Source: Anaerolineae bacterium
Lineage (GTDB): Bacteria > Chloroflexota > Anaerolineae > SpSt-313
Direction: 5' to 3'
Length of the DNA stretch: 8,859 bases
Assembly (NCBI GenBank): GCA_023511475.1
Contig: JAIMBM010000092.1
Span: 1-8,859, forward strand
Shown here piece after piece: positions 1-6,322 of the stretch (position 1 is its first letter; each line of letters begins with the position of its first letter). A program made the translations under genes and the position numbers. A model generated the notes under the pieces. It was given only the letters and a program-made list of their open reading frames with translations. It made no database searches and was not told the origin of the DNA.

Positions 1-158
1 CTGAAGGGGAGGGGGTTCCCCGACGAGCCGGCGCAAAGCCGATCCCGGCGGGCAAAGCTACCAGCAGGCTGCGCCCGTTCCATGCGCTGCACGCGAGTGT
101 GAACACTTGCATAGACGTGCGTGGCGGAAGCCACGCCTCGCAAGGCGCCTCAACGGCT
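1..158. other. Upstream non-coding stretch with small hairpins
   Basis: No convincing gene is visible. Inverted repeats seen directly are AGTGT(96-100)/ACACT(103-107) and GCGTGGC(119-125)/GCCACGC(130-136) with a GGAA loop. The second lies just before the promoter at 159 and could end an upstream transcript, although no T-run follows. Bases 29-41 contain GGCGCAAAGCC, which resembles the conserved ACGCAAAGCC core of c-di-GMP-I (GEMM) riboswitches, but the rest of that fold is not evident and the window begins too close to judge. Confidence 0.4.
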
Positions 159-187
159 TTGACAGAGAGTGCGAATGGCGCTATACT
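159..187 (+). promoter_or_regulatory. Probable sigma70-type promoter for the 88-aa gene
   Basis: A perfect -35 box TTGACA (159-164) is followed, after exactly 17 bp, by a -10 box TATACT (182-187), one base from TATAAT. Transcription would start near 194, giving a leader of about 50 nt before the ATG at 243. It is the best promoter match I found in the window. Its position directly upstream of a small open frame with a ribosome binding site supports that frame as a real gene. It could also drive the aminotransferase downstream if transcription reads through. Confidence 0.75.
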
Positions 188-242
188 GGAAATAGTGCTC
201 GCTGCCCCCTCCACTGGGTGAAACGGACTGGGAAGAACGTCC

Positions 243-509
243 ATGTCAGACGCACCGGCTTTCAGGACGCTGTATGTGCCATTGCCGGCCGATCTCTGGG
301 CCCAGGCTGCCTATCTGACCATACGCCCCACTGTTGTAAGGGAGCAGGCAAGCGCCATGCTCGTGCAGGTGGCGCAGGCGGTGGCCGAGATGGCGCAAGG
401 TAGGGGCGAGGAACTGCCGAGCTTTGACGCGCTGCCGGAGGACAAGCAGGCCTGGGTCCTTGGGCTCGTGCGGAACGTCCTGATTCGCTTCGCCGACCTT
501 TCGCGCTGA
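243..509 (+). CDS. Small protein of unknown function (88 aa)
   Basis: I do not recognise this 88-residue protein. It has no signal peptide, no membrane segment and no cysteines. The middle is predicted helical and rich in Ala, Val and Gln (about residues 33-58, REQASAMLVQVAQAVAEMAQ), followed by an acidic linker and a C-terminal helix containing WVLGLVRNVLIRF. This suggests a small soluble helical, perhaps dimeric, protein. The start is supported by GGAAG at 231-235, seven bases before the ATG, and by the strong promoter at 159-187. An overlapping frame starting at 107 begins upstream of that promoter and is Arg-rich, so it was not chosen. A hairpin follows the stop. The aminotransferase lies 380 bp downstream on the same strand, but co-transcription is unproven. 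That the gene is real is likely; its role is unknown. Confidence 0.6.
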   Translation: MSDAPAFRTLYVPLPADLWAQAAYLTIRPTVVREQASAMLVQVAQAVAEMAQGRGEELPSFDALPEDKQAWVLGLVRNVLIRFADLSR

Positions 510-519
510 GCCCAGCCGT

Positions 520-539
520 CCGGGGCGAAGGGCCCCCGG
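520..539 (+). terminator. Terminator-like hairpin after the 88-aa gene
   Basis: CCGGGGC (520-526) can pair with GCCCCCGG (532-539) around a GAAGG loop, with one bulged C. It starts 11 bases after the TGA of the small gene. No U-tract follows, so efficient intrinsic termination is uncertain. Confidence 0.35.
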
Positions 540-645
540 CCTTACATGGGTCACGCCTGCCTTCCCCGGTGGCGGGCCTGCAGTCCCCCTCTATCCAGCC
601 GGAGCCTGGCCGCTCCCCGCGCGCTGACGCGCCCTCAACCAAATG

Positions 646-666
646 GCTCTGACCGGTGGTCAGAGC
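646..666. promoter_or_regulatory. Perfect 9-bp inverted repeat, possible operator
   Basis: GCTCTGACC (646-654) and GGTCAGAGC (658-666) are perfect inverted copies around GGT. The dyad lies 224 bp before the aminotransferase start and is not followed by a T-run. Its short spacing and the TCTGACC-N3-GGTCAGA core suit a dimeric regulator site (GntR or TetR type) better than a terminator. No regulator gene lies nearby, so its partner is unknown. Confidence 0.4.
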
Positions 667-889
667 TGTGTCGGGGGCTGCCTCCCGAACCCTCAATGGC
701 GACGACCGGCGGCGCCGCTCGCCGCAAGACCCCGCCCGGCCGGGCTCGCTTCGGTGCCGACCGGCGTTGGGTATTCCACAGAGCACCTTTCATCCCATCG
801 CTGCGACGCGGCGGCAAGTCCAGCCTGGGCGTGTGCGACGCCTGCGATGCCGCAGCGCAGCCACTCCATCGCGCTGAAGGTGAGGCCTG

Positions 890-2050
890 ATGGGACGGGA
901 GCTTTCACGGCGAGTCCGCACCACGCCCCCGTCGGGGCTGCGGCGCTACTTTGATATCGCATCGACCATGGATGGGGTCATCTCGCTTGGGATAGGCGAG
1001 CCTGACTTTGTGACCCCGGAGCCAATACGACGGGCAGGCATCCGCTCCGTGGAGGCGGGGATGACTGGCTATACGTCAAACTCGGGCCTGCCCGCGCTCC
1101 GCGAGGCTCTGGCCGCCCATCTCGAGCGGCTCTATGGCGTGCGCTACGACCCCGAGACCGAGATCCTCATCACCGTGGGCGTTTCCGAAGGTCTGCATTG
1201 CGTGCTTCTTGCCCTTGTAGACGCCGGCGATGAGGTCATAGTTCCCGAGCCCAGCTACGTCGCCTACCGCGCTGGGGTCACCCTGGCCGATGGCACGCCC
1301 GTTCCCGTAGAGACGCACGTCGAGGATGGCTTCCAGGTCACCGCGGAGGCCATCCGGGCGGCGCTCACCCCGCGCACCAAGGTCCTCTTGATCGGCTACC
1401 CCAACAACCCTACCGGTGCCGTCCTGGAGCGGGATCGCTTCCTCTCGCTGGCCCGACTGGCCTGTGAGGAGGACCTTTTCGTCATCTCGGACGAGATCTA
1501 CGACAGGCTCGTGTACGGGGTTGAACACTGCTGCGTGCCCGCCCTGCCCGGGATGCGCGAGCGCACGGTGCTGCTCGGCGGGTTCTCGAAGGACTATGCC
1601 ATGACGGGCTGGCGGATCGGATACGTGGCCGGCCCGGCTGAGATCGTCGCGGCGGCGCGTCGGGTGCACCAGTACATCATCATGTCGGCCCCTACTATGG
1701 CGCAGGCAGCGGCCATCGAGGCTCTGCGCAATGGGGAGGATGCGGTACAGGCGATGGTGGCCTCCTATGATGAGCGGCGCCGGCTCATCGTCGACGGCCT
1801 GAACAGCATCGGCCTCCCCTGCTTCGAGCCGCGGGGCGCCTTCTACGCCTTCCCCTCCATCGCTGGCACCGGCCTGACCTCGGTCGAGTTCGCCGACCGC
1901 CTGCTCTTCGAGGCCAGGGTCGCCGTCGTTCCTGGCACGGCGTTTGGCGACTGCGGGGAGGGCTACATCCGCTGCTCCTACGCCACTTCGAAGGCAGCTA
2001 TCGAGGAGGCCCTCGAGAGGATAGAGCGCTTCCTGCGCACCTTCAGTTGA
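890..2050 (+). CDS. PLP-dependent class I/II aminotransferase
   Basis: A 386-aa cytoplasmic fold-type I aminotransferase, a usual length for subgroup I. It would move an amino group between an amino acid and a 2-oxo acid using pyridoxal phosphate. Visible landmarks: the N-terminal PPSGLRRYFDIAS...ISLGIGEPDF (about 13-40), typical of the YugH/archaeal aromatic or alanine aminotransferase group; GYTSNSG (60-66); the PNNPTG turn (171-176); DEIY (201-204), whose Asp contacts the pyridine nitrogen; the Schiff-base Lys234 in GGFSKDYAMTGWRIGY; and Arg361 in YIRCSYA, which binds the substrate carboxylate. All key residues are present. The start follows GAAGGTGAGG, with the ATG about 5 bases beyond. 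The 3' end overlaps the convergent kinase gene by 8 bp. Substrate is not settled: aspartate, aromatic amino acids or alanine are all possible. No Lrp/AsnC regulator neighbours it, as one does for yugH in Bacillus. Confidence 0.95.
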   Translation: MGRELSRRVRTTPPSGLRRYFDIASTMDGVISLGIGEPDFVTPEPIRRAGIRSVEAGMTGYTSNSGLPALREALAAHLERLYGVRYDPETEILITVGVSEGLHCVLLALVDAGDEVIVPEPSYVAYRAGVTLADGTPVPVETHVEDGFQVTAEAIRAALTPRTKVLLIGYPNNPTGAVLERDRFLSLARLACEEDLFVISDEIYDRLVYGVEHCCVPALPGMRERTVLLGGFSKDYAMTGWRIGYVAGPAEIVAAARRVHQYIIMSAPTMAQAAAIEALRNGEDAVQAMVASYDERRRLIVDGLNSIGLPCFEPRGAFYAFPSIAGTGLTSVEFADRLLFEARVAVVPGTAFGDCGEGYIRCSYATSKAAIEEALERIERFLRTFS

Positions 2051-3092
2051 CCGGCAGGGTAAAGATAAAGGTCGTCCCCTCTCCGAGGGCACTCTCCACG
2101 CGGATGCTCCCGCCGTGGGCCTCGACCCAGTGCCTGGCGATCGCCAGCCCCAGGCCCGCTCCTCCTCGGTCGAGCGCGCGGCTCCGATCGCCCCGGTAGA
2201 ATCGCGAAAAGACGTGTGGCAGGTCCTCCGGACTGATCCCCGGGCCATTGTCGCTGACGCGCACTTCCACCCAGCGCGGGGGAGCGGACCGGAGCGCCAC
2301 GCGCACGCGCCCTCGCTGCGGCACATGGCGCAGCGCGTTGCCGATCAGGTTGAGGAGGACCTGCCGGATCCGGTCGGCATCGGCCTCCACGGGCGGCAAC
2401 TCTCTCGGAGGCAGCACCAGCAATAGATCGACTGAGCGCTCGCTTGCCTGTGCCTGAAAGCCCGCGAGCACCCCACGCACCAACTCGGTGAGGTCTACCC
2501 GCGTCAGATGCAGCGGGAGCTGCCCGGCTTCTGCCAGGGCCAGGTCGCGCAGATCATCGACGAGGCGCGCCAGCAGGAGCACCTCCTCGTGAATAGGCGC
2601 AACCGTCTCGCGGCTCGGGCGGTAGATGCCGTCGAGGAGGGCTTCGAGGTTCCCGCGGATGACGGTCAGTGGCGTGCGCAGCTCGTGGGCGATGTCGGCC
2701 ATCAGCTGCCGGCGGAGCGCCTCCTGCTGCTCGAGGGCCCTCGACATGGCCATGAGCGACCGCTCGAGCCGCGCTTCCTCGCCGCCCTTTGCGCCGAACG
2801 ATAGGCCGCGCTTCGAGGCCATGGCCTCCGCAGCCTGCGCGAGGCCCCGCCATCGTGCCGAGAGGAGGCGTGCGAGGCCCAGCGCCACGAGCAGTGCAGT
2901 CCCGCCGGCGGCCAGGGCTGCCATCAGCAGCGCCCGCTTCAGGGGCTCCGCCGGCGGGTCCGCGGCACCCGCACCCGCTAGCGCCTCCAGGGCAAAGCGG
3001 CTGCCCAGGACCGCTGCCCCGCCCGCTGCGAGGACGATGACCGCCAGGAAGGCCAGAAGCAGCTTGAGCCAGTACGGCAACCTTGGCGACAT
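2043..3092 (-). CDS. Two-TM sensor histidine kinase
   Basis: A 349-aa membrane histidine kinase of the BaeS/ResE-like type that would autophosphorylate and pass the phosphate to a response regulator. Domain order: TM1 (about 8-30), a very short outside loop (about 31-52, Ala/Pro-rich), TM2 (about 53-76), a HAMP-like linker (about 77-125), the HisKA H-box IAHELRTPL with phospho-acceptor His136, then HATPase_c with N-box NLIGNALRH (248-256), G1 DNGPG (281-285), F-box FSRFYRGDR (295-303) and G2 GAGLGLAI (311-318). All catalytic motifs look intact. The start follows CGAGG with a normal spacing, and a TTGACT-17-TATCCT promoter lies upstream. No response regulator gene is adjacent, so this looks like an orphan kinase, or one separated from its partner by rearrangement near the neighbouring R-M island. 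The loop is too short to be a folded sensor, so sensing through the membrane segments or a partner protein is inferred. Confidence 0.93.
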   Translation of the reverse strand: MSPRLPYWLKLLLAFLAVIVLAAGGAAVLGSRFALEALAGAGAADPPAEPLKRALLMAALAAGGTALLVALGLARLLSARWRGLAQAAEAMASKRGLSFGAKGGEEARLERSLMAMSRALEQQEALRRQLMADIAHELRTPLTVIRGNLEALLDGIYRPSRETVAPIHEEVLLLARLVDDLRDLALAEAGQLPLHLTRVDLTELVRGVLAGFQAQASERSVDLLLVLPPRELPPVEADADRIRQVLLNLIGNALRHVPQRGRVRVALRSAPPRWVEVRVSDNGPGISPEDLPHVFSRFYRGDRSRALDRGGAGLGLAIARHWVEAHGGSIRVESALGEGTTFIFTLPVN

Positions 3093-3117
3093 GCAGCACC
3101 TCGCTGGCCCGATCGTC

Positions 3118-3132
3118 TGCCACGCTGTGGCA
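3118..3132 (-). other. Hairpin in the kinase leader
   Basis: TGCCAC (3118-3123) and GTGGCA (3127-3132) form a 6-bp stem with a three-base loop, between the predicted promoter and the kinase start. It is small and may be without function. Confidence 0.3.
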
Positions 3133-3178
3133 CGCGTAGCCCATCCGCGAAGGCGTATCTGGGCCGGGGTTATGGGAG

Positions 3179-3207
3179 AGGATAGTCCGGCGGGAGTTGA
3201 GAGTCAA
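3179..3207 (-). promoter_or_regulatory. Probable sigma70-type promoter for the histidine kinase
   Basis: Read on the minus strand, TTGACT (3207-3202) is followed after exactly 17 bp by TATCCT (3184-3179). The start of transcription would be near 3172, leaving about 80 nt before the kinase ATG at 3092. Four of six -10 bases and five of six -35 bases match consensus. This supports the kinase being transcribed on its own rather than from the R-M operon upstream. Confidence 0.55.
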
Positions 3208-3250
3208 GCGACCGAAGGGCCATGGGTATATCCCGCAATCAGCGGTGATC

Positions 3251-3321
3251 GTCGCATCGGGGCGACAAGTCGCGTCTGCGGGACGCGTAGGGGCACACCA
3301 TGGCGTGCCCGTAGGGCACGC
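3251..3321. repeat. Cluster of palindromes, possible intergenic repeat element
   Basis: Four inverted repeats are packed into 71 bp. The largest is a near-perfect palindrome at 3287-3314 centred on CCATGG: GTAGGGGCACACCATGG reads almost the same on the other strand, with mismatched pairs only at the ends, the fourth base and the eleventh base of each arm. A second, perfect 8-bp stem (3303-3310 with 3314-3321, GTA loop) overlaps it, so two folds compete. Elements of this GTAGGGGCAC/GTGCCCCTAC kind recur between genes in some GC-rich bacterial genomes, from memory especially Chloroflexota. Whether it is multicopy here cannot be told from one window. Confidence 0.5.
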
Positions 3322-3507
3322 AGTGGCGGAGCGCGACGCCAGGGGGGACAACTCCCTCACGGAACGGGCTGCTCCTTCTCCCCGCAAGACATCCCCTACG
3401 GGAGGAGCGGCGTGGCGATGACACCCTGTCGCTCGCGGATACGAAGAGTCGCGAAATGGTCGCAATCTGCACCAAGTACGGGCGAGGGAACGCCTCGCCT
3501 GAACTTT

Positions 3508-3928
3508 GTTCACCAGAAAGATCACGTCGGCGCGGATGCGGCGGGCTCCACTCTGAGAGGCAAACTCGTCGGTCACACGGAAGCGGTTGGCCTCGATCCG
3601 CTCGGCATCGAGCAGGCGCACGTTGCGCTCGCGGCGCTCGGCTTCGACAAAGACGGTCATGAGCGCCTTGAGATACTCCCAGGCCTCATGGTTCCCCTCG
3701 AAATCCGGGCGAACCCGCCCGAGTCGGCCGAGGACCTCCTCGGCCTTGGTGGCGCTCGTCGCTACCCTGGGGTTGAGGCGTTGAAGCTGATCCACCAGCA
3801 CTGTCCTCAGAAAAGGCTGATCCTCACGGGCGCAGGGCTTCCTCGGGCGGCAGGTAGCTCCAGCCCGCCTCCTTGGCGTAACCGACGAGGGGACTCTGGA
3901 CGGTGCCGGGCTGGGAGGAAAGTGTCAT
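3508..3928 (-). pseudogene. hsdR: Truncated, frameshifted type I restriction subunit HsdR (N-terminal remnant)
   Basis: About 140 residues remain of a subunit that is normally near 1000. The ATG at 3928 overlaps the stop of the upstream GmrSD-like gene as ATGA and is preceded by GGGAG at a 7-base spacing. The first 34 codons (MTLSS...PLVGYAKEAGWSYLPPEEALRP) then hit a TGA at 3826-3824. Homology resumes in the next frame with EDQPFLRTVLVDQLQRLNP, so one extra base near 3827-3831 (a CCC run on the minus strand) explains the break. The second part runs through FVEAERRERNVRLLD, FRVTDEF and RRIRADVIFLVN, which is the classic HsdR N-terminus. It stops at 3508, just after the Asp of the PD-(D/E)xK nuclease motif and before the ExK half. 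The rest of the nuclease and all helicase domains are missing. It cannot cleave or translocate DNA. Confidence 0.85.
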
Positions 3929-5706
3929 CGAGAGTCTCCCGAGGAGGATCCTTTCTGCAGGTGCTGAAAACCTCTCTGAATGATCGCGGCCATACGTTTC
4001 CGCCGCTCTGCGAGGAAATCCTGATAGGGCATGCGATACCACTGCTCCGGCAGGCCGTGAAGCTCGTACATCCGGGCGAGTTGAGCGGGCGCGAAGCGCC
4101 CCTCCAGCGCAGGGGCATACTCGCTGGGGGCGCGGTCATTCATGTCGACGTTGTCCTTCCATTCGGCCAGGGTGTAATTGGCAACCTGGTTGATGTCGTG
4201 GGAATCCTCAATCCCAATCCTCTTCAGATACCCGCGCGGGAAGATGTGGTGTCGCTCCAGGGCAGACTTTGGAGCGTGAACACTCGGATTGAGCAGCTCT
4301 TTGACCGTCATCTGTGAATACAGGACTGGCGCATCCAGCAGACACAACGCCGCGTAAAACGCTGATTGACCCGTGCTCAGCGCGGAGGCGGTAGCGAGTT
4401 CATTGGGCAGGGTCACCTCCCAGTAGTCGCGGGTCAACACGGCGGCGATTTCCGCTTGCCAGGCGCGGACAAACTGGTCCGCCGTGGAAAGGCCGCGCAG
4501 CAGGGCCAGGTCTTGTTCCATGCGCGTTTCCGGCGAACCAGAGTAACGTCCAGTCAGGGAGGCCATGAAGAACCATTGCGCCATGACCTCGCGCAGTTCA
4601 AAGGGATCCACGTGGAAATCACACTTGCCGATCAGCCACAGGGCATAGGTGTACAGAATGGCCGTCTCGGACGTGAAGAGGCTCGGATGGGTGTAGCCTG
4701 CGCGCTGCAGGACCTTGAGGAACTCATGCCAGTTCGATAGATCGAGTACCTCCGCCTGGGCCCGCCGCAGAATGTCGAACTGCTCATCGCGCCTCTGAGT
4801 GGAGAATTCGCCGGTCTGCAAATCCTTGCCACGCAGAAGGGAATACACATGTTCCAGGCGAGCCCGGCGGAAGGCCAGCGCCACGCCGACGCGCAACAAC
4901 TGGTCGGGAACTGGCTGGAAGTAAGGGTTGTAGGGGGAAGGCTTCTTGTCGGCAAGAGGGGTCTGTGCCGCGCGACAAAAGTCCTCCAGTTGCTTGCGAC
5001 CGTCATCCCAAAACACCGACATGAGGGTGAGGATGAAATCAGCCTGATTGAGGGGCGTGCCGCGGCTGTTGATGCGGACGAAAATCTCGGCCACCTGCTC
5101 CTCGGTGACGCTAGAAGAGACTTCGAGCGCGGTCAGGGGGTACTTTCTCAGGTCGACCAGGTGGTCAATGGCCTGATAGACCTGCTCTCTTTCGTGGTCC
5201 GAGAGCGGCCGTCTCTTCGCCAGCTGTTCAATGAACTTGTTGACGAAAGTGAGCAGGCTGGTCGTCGGTTGCCAGAGAACGCTGATATCGGGCAGCCATG
5301 ACGGGTCGCGCTCGATGGCCGAGTTGGTGACCTCGAAACGTCGCTCAAAGGGGTTGAAGGCCAGCCGGATGCGGAAGGGGCGAAAGTTCCTGTCCACGAC
5401 GGGAACGCCCCTCATAACCGCATAGAGGGAGGTGAGCCGTTGCTGCCCATCCACGATCAGCAGGGTAGGCGCCTTCTGCTTGCCGTCAAGCCCGATCAGG
5501 CGATGCTCGCCCGGCAGGCCGTTCTCCCAGAAGAGCAGGTAACCGATGGGGAAGCCGCGGTACATCGAGTCGAACAGATCACGCACTTTCGTCGTGTTCC
5601 AGACGAACGGTCGCTGAATATCCGGCAGACCGATATTGCCGAGCTCGATATCCTCAAGCAGCTTGCTGACCGTATAGTCAACTCTCTTGAACAGCACTTC
5701 GGACAT
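3925..5706 (-). CDS. GmrSD-like nuclease: DUF262 + DUF1524 (HNH) in one chain
   Basis: A complete 593-aa protein of the DUF262 family fused to a C-terminal DUF1524-type HNH nuclease, the single-chain form of GmrS-GmrD. Members include modification-dependent (type IV-like) and phage-defence nucleases; GmrSD itself uses NTP to cut glucosylated hydroxymethylcytosine DNA. Seen here: DIQRPFVW (29-36), the DUF262 signature IVDGQQRLTSL (84-94, DGQQR being the nucleotide-site motif), FVRINSRGTPL (209-219), a long helical middle, then HHIFPRGYL (486-494) with downstream Asn residues in INQVANYTLAEWKDN (505-519), as expected of an HNH fold. GAGGGAG seven bases before the ATG marks the start. The gene overlaps the hsdS remnant by 29 bp and hsdR by ATGA, so it belongs to the R-M operon. 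It is the only open member. Its base composition looks less GC-rich than the flanking genes, which suits horizontal transfer. Its target modification cannot be inferred. Confidence 0.88.
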   Translation of the reverse strand: MSEVLFKRVDYTVSKLLEDIELGNIGLPDIQRPFVWNTTKVRDLFDSMYRGFPIGYLLFWENGLPGEHRLIGLDGKQKAPTLLIVDGQQRLTSLYAVMRGVPVVDRNFRPFRIRLAFNPFERRFEVTNSAIERDPSWLPDISVLWQPTTSLLTFVNKFIEQLAKRRPLSDHEREQVYQAIDHLVDLRKYPLTALEVSSSVTEEQVAEIFVRINSRGTPLNQADFILTLMSVFWDDGRKQLEDFCRAAQTPLADKKPSPYNPYFQPVPDQLLRVGVALAFRRARLEHVYSLLRGKDLQTGEFSTQRRDEQFDILRRAQAEVLDLSNWHEFLKVLQRAGYTHPSLFTSETAILYTYALWLIGKCDFHVDPFELREVMAQWFFMASLTGRYSGSPETRMEQDLALLRGLSTADQFVRAWQAEIAAVLTRDYWEVTLPNELATASALSTGQSAFYAALCLLDAPVLYSQMTVKELLNPSVHAPKSALERHHIFPRGYLKRIGIEDSHDINQVANYTLAEWKDNVDMNDRAPSEYAPALEGRFAPAQLARMYELHGLPEQWYRMPYQDFLAERRKRMAAIIQRGFQHLQKGSSSGDSR

Positions 5707-6322
5707 AGGGCATCTCCCTCACTTTCGGTTTACTCTGCCGCAGGTGGGCAAGCTGCGGAAGGATGGCGCGGTGCAGCCGCCGGCGGCCGGTCATCAGCTC
5801 CGCAAGCAACGTCTTGAACAGCCCCTCCAGCGCGCGGGCGTAGGACTCCTCGGCTGCGACGCGCTCATCCACCGTTGGAACGATGTCGGCGATTTCGCGC
5901 TGCTCGGGGACGGGTGGGAGGCGGAGCAACAGTAGCTCGATTATTCGAGCATGCAAGTTAGGCATGGCAGTGTCTGCAGCGCCTGATGCAAGCTGGTGGC
6001 GCAGTTCGGCGCCTGCAGAAAGGAGACAAGCAAAATCAGAGTCCATGTAGGTACCTGGTCGCAGCCGAAAACAACCTGTACCGCAAAGCCATCCTGACTC
6101 ACGCTCCGTTAGCAATCCCCTCCTTCCGAGCTCGCCTCTGCCAGCGATGAGAATGTCTCGCTCGGCCAGAACGTGCCTCGACAACTCCGGCTTCAATTGC
6201 TCTGGAACGGAAGCTACAGTTCCTGCAAGAATGGCGCCAGTCTGTGACAGGTCTTTTGGCATAACTACAGGAACATCACCTCGCACATAATCAGAGGCGT
6301 GTAGCTGGCTACCAAATAATCC
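5678..6322 (-). pseudogene. hsdS: Truncated type I specificity subunit HsdS (one TRD plus distal helix)
   Basis: About 215 codons remain where a two-domain HsdS has around 400. The frame opens after a TAA at 6325-6323 with GLFGSQLHASDYV, has no start codon at the proper place (first ATG at 6286), and covers what looks like one target-recognition domain: VPVVMPKDL, an IAGRGELGRRGLLT stretch and GWLCGTGCFRLRPG. The TRD boundary motif MPNLHARIIELLLLRLPPVPEQREIADIV then leads into the conserved coiled-coil region ending ALEGLFKTLLAELMTGRRRL. In type I enzymes this arm sets DNA sequence specificity and holds the two HsdM subunits. The first TRD and the central spacer are gone, lost in the same deletion that cut hsdM. 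Half-HsdS proteins can sometimes dimerise, so residual function is not strictly excluded, but without HsdM it has no partner here. Base composition in 5940-6320 is visibly richer in A+T than elsewhere. Confidence 0.78.

Larger units (their letters stand above)
510..889. other. 380-bp non-coding leader upstream of the aminotransferase
   Basis: Open frames here are Arg/Pro/Ala-rich and overlap on both strands, which is what random GC-rich DNA gives, so I call no gene. The stretch holds several inverted repeats: the hairpin at 520-539, GCGCG/CGCGC at 619-632, the 9-bp palindrome at 646-666 and CTGCG/CGCAG near 842-855. I saw no clear -35/-10 pair and no T-box consensus. Either the promoter is of another type or the aminotransferase is read from the promoter at 159. 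Confidence 0.45.
3093..3507. other. Palindrome-rich intergenic region between kinase and hsdR remnant
   Basis: I see no credible gene in these 415 bp; the short frames present change direction and lack family features. The stretch holds the kinase promoter, then a run of inverted repeats: GTCGC/GCGAC (3251-3266), CGCGTC/GACGCG (3271-3287), the 28-bp palindrome at 3287-3314, GCGTGCCC/GGGCACGC (3303-3321) and GGCGAGG/CCTCGCC (3481-3499). The last sits right at the edge of hsdR homology. The missing 3' end of hsdR should have lain here, so the region is probably a deletion or replacement scar. Confidence 0.5.

Noticed and set aside
540..889. T-box or other amino-acid-responsive leader before the aminotransferase
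   Set aside because: No AGGGTGG-type T-box sequence, specifier loop or terminator with a T-run was found.
546..890. 114-codon plus-strand open frame whose TGA overlaps the aminotransferase ATG
   Set aside because: The TGATG overlap looked like translational coupling, but the product is Arg/Pro/Ala-rich with no family features, no good ribosome binding site was seen, and competing frames of similar quality exist on both strands.
1076..2326. Long minus-strand open frame (416 codons) across the aminotransferase and the kinase 3' end
   Set aside because: It is antisense to a clear aminotransferase and out of frame with the kinase; length is explained by high GC.
3093..3507. CRISPR array or phage attachment site in the palindrome-rich region
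   Set aside because: There are no regularly spaced direct repeats, no spacers, no tRNA gene and no integrase.
2554..3801. 415-codon minus-strand open frame seeming to fuse HsdR sequence to a long C-terminus
   Set aside because: Only the first approximately 98 codons (3801-3508) match HsdR. The rest runs through the intergenic region and then the kinase gene in the wrong frame, so it is not a real fusion protein.
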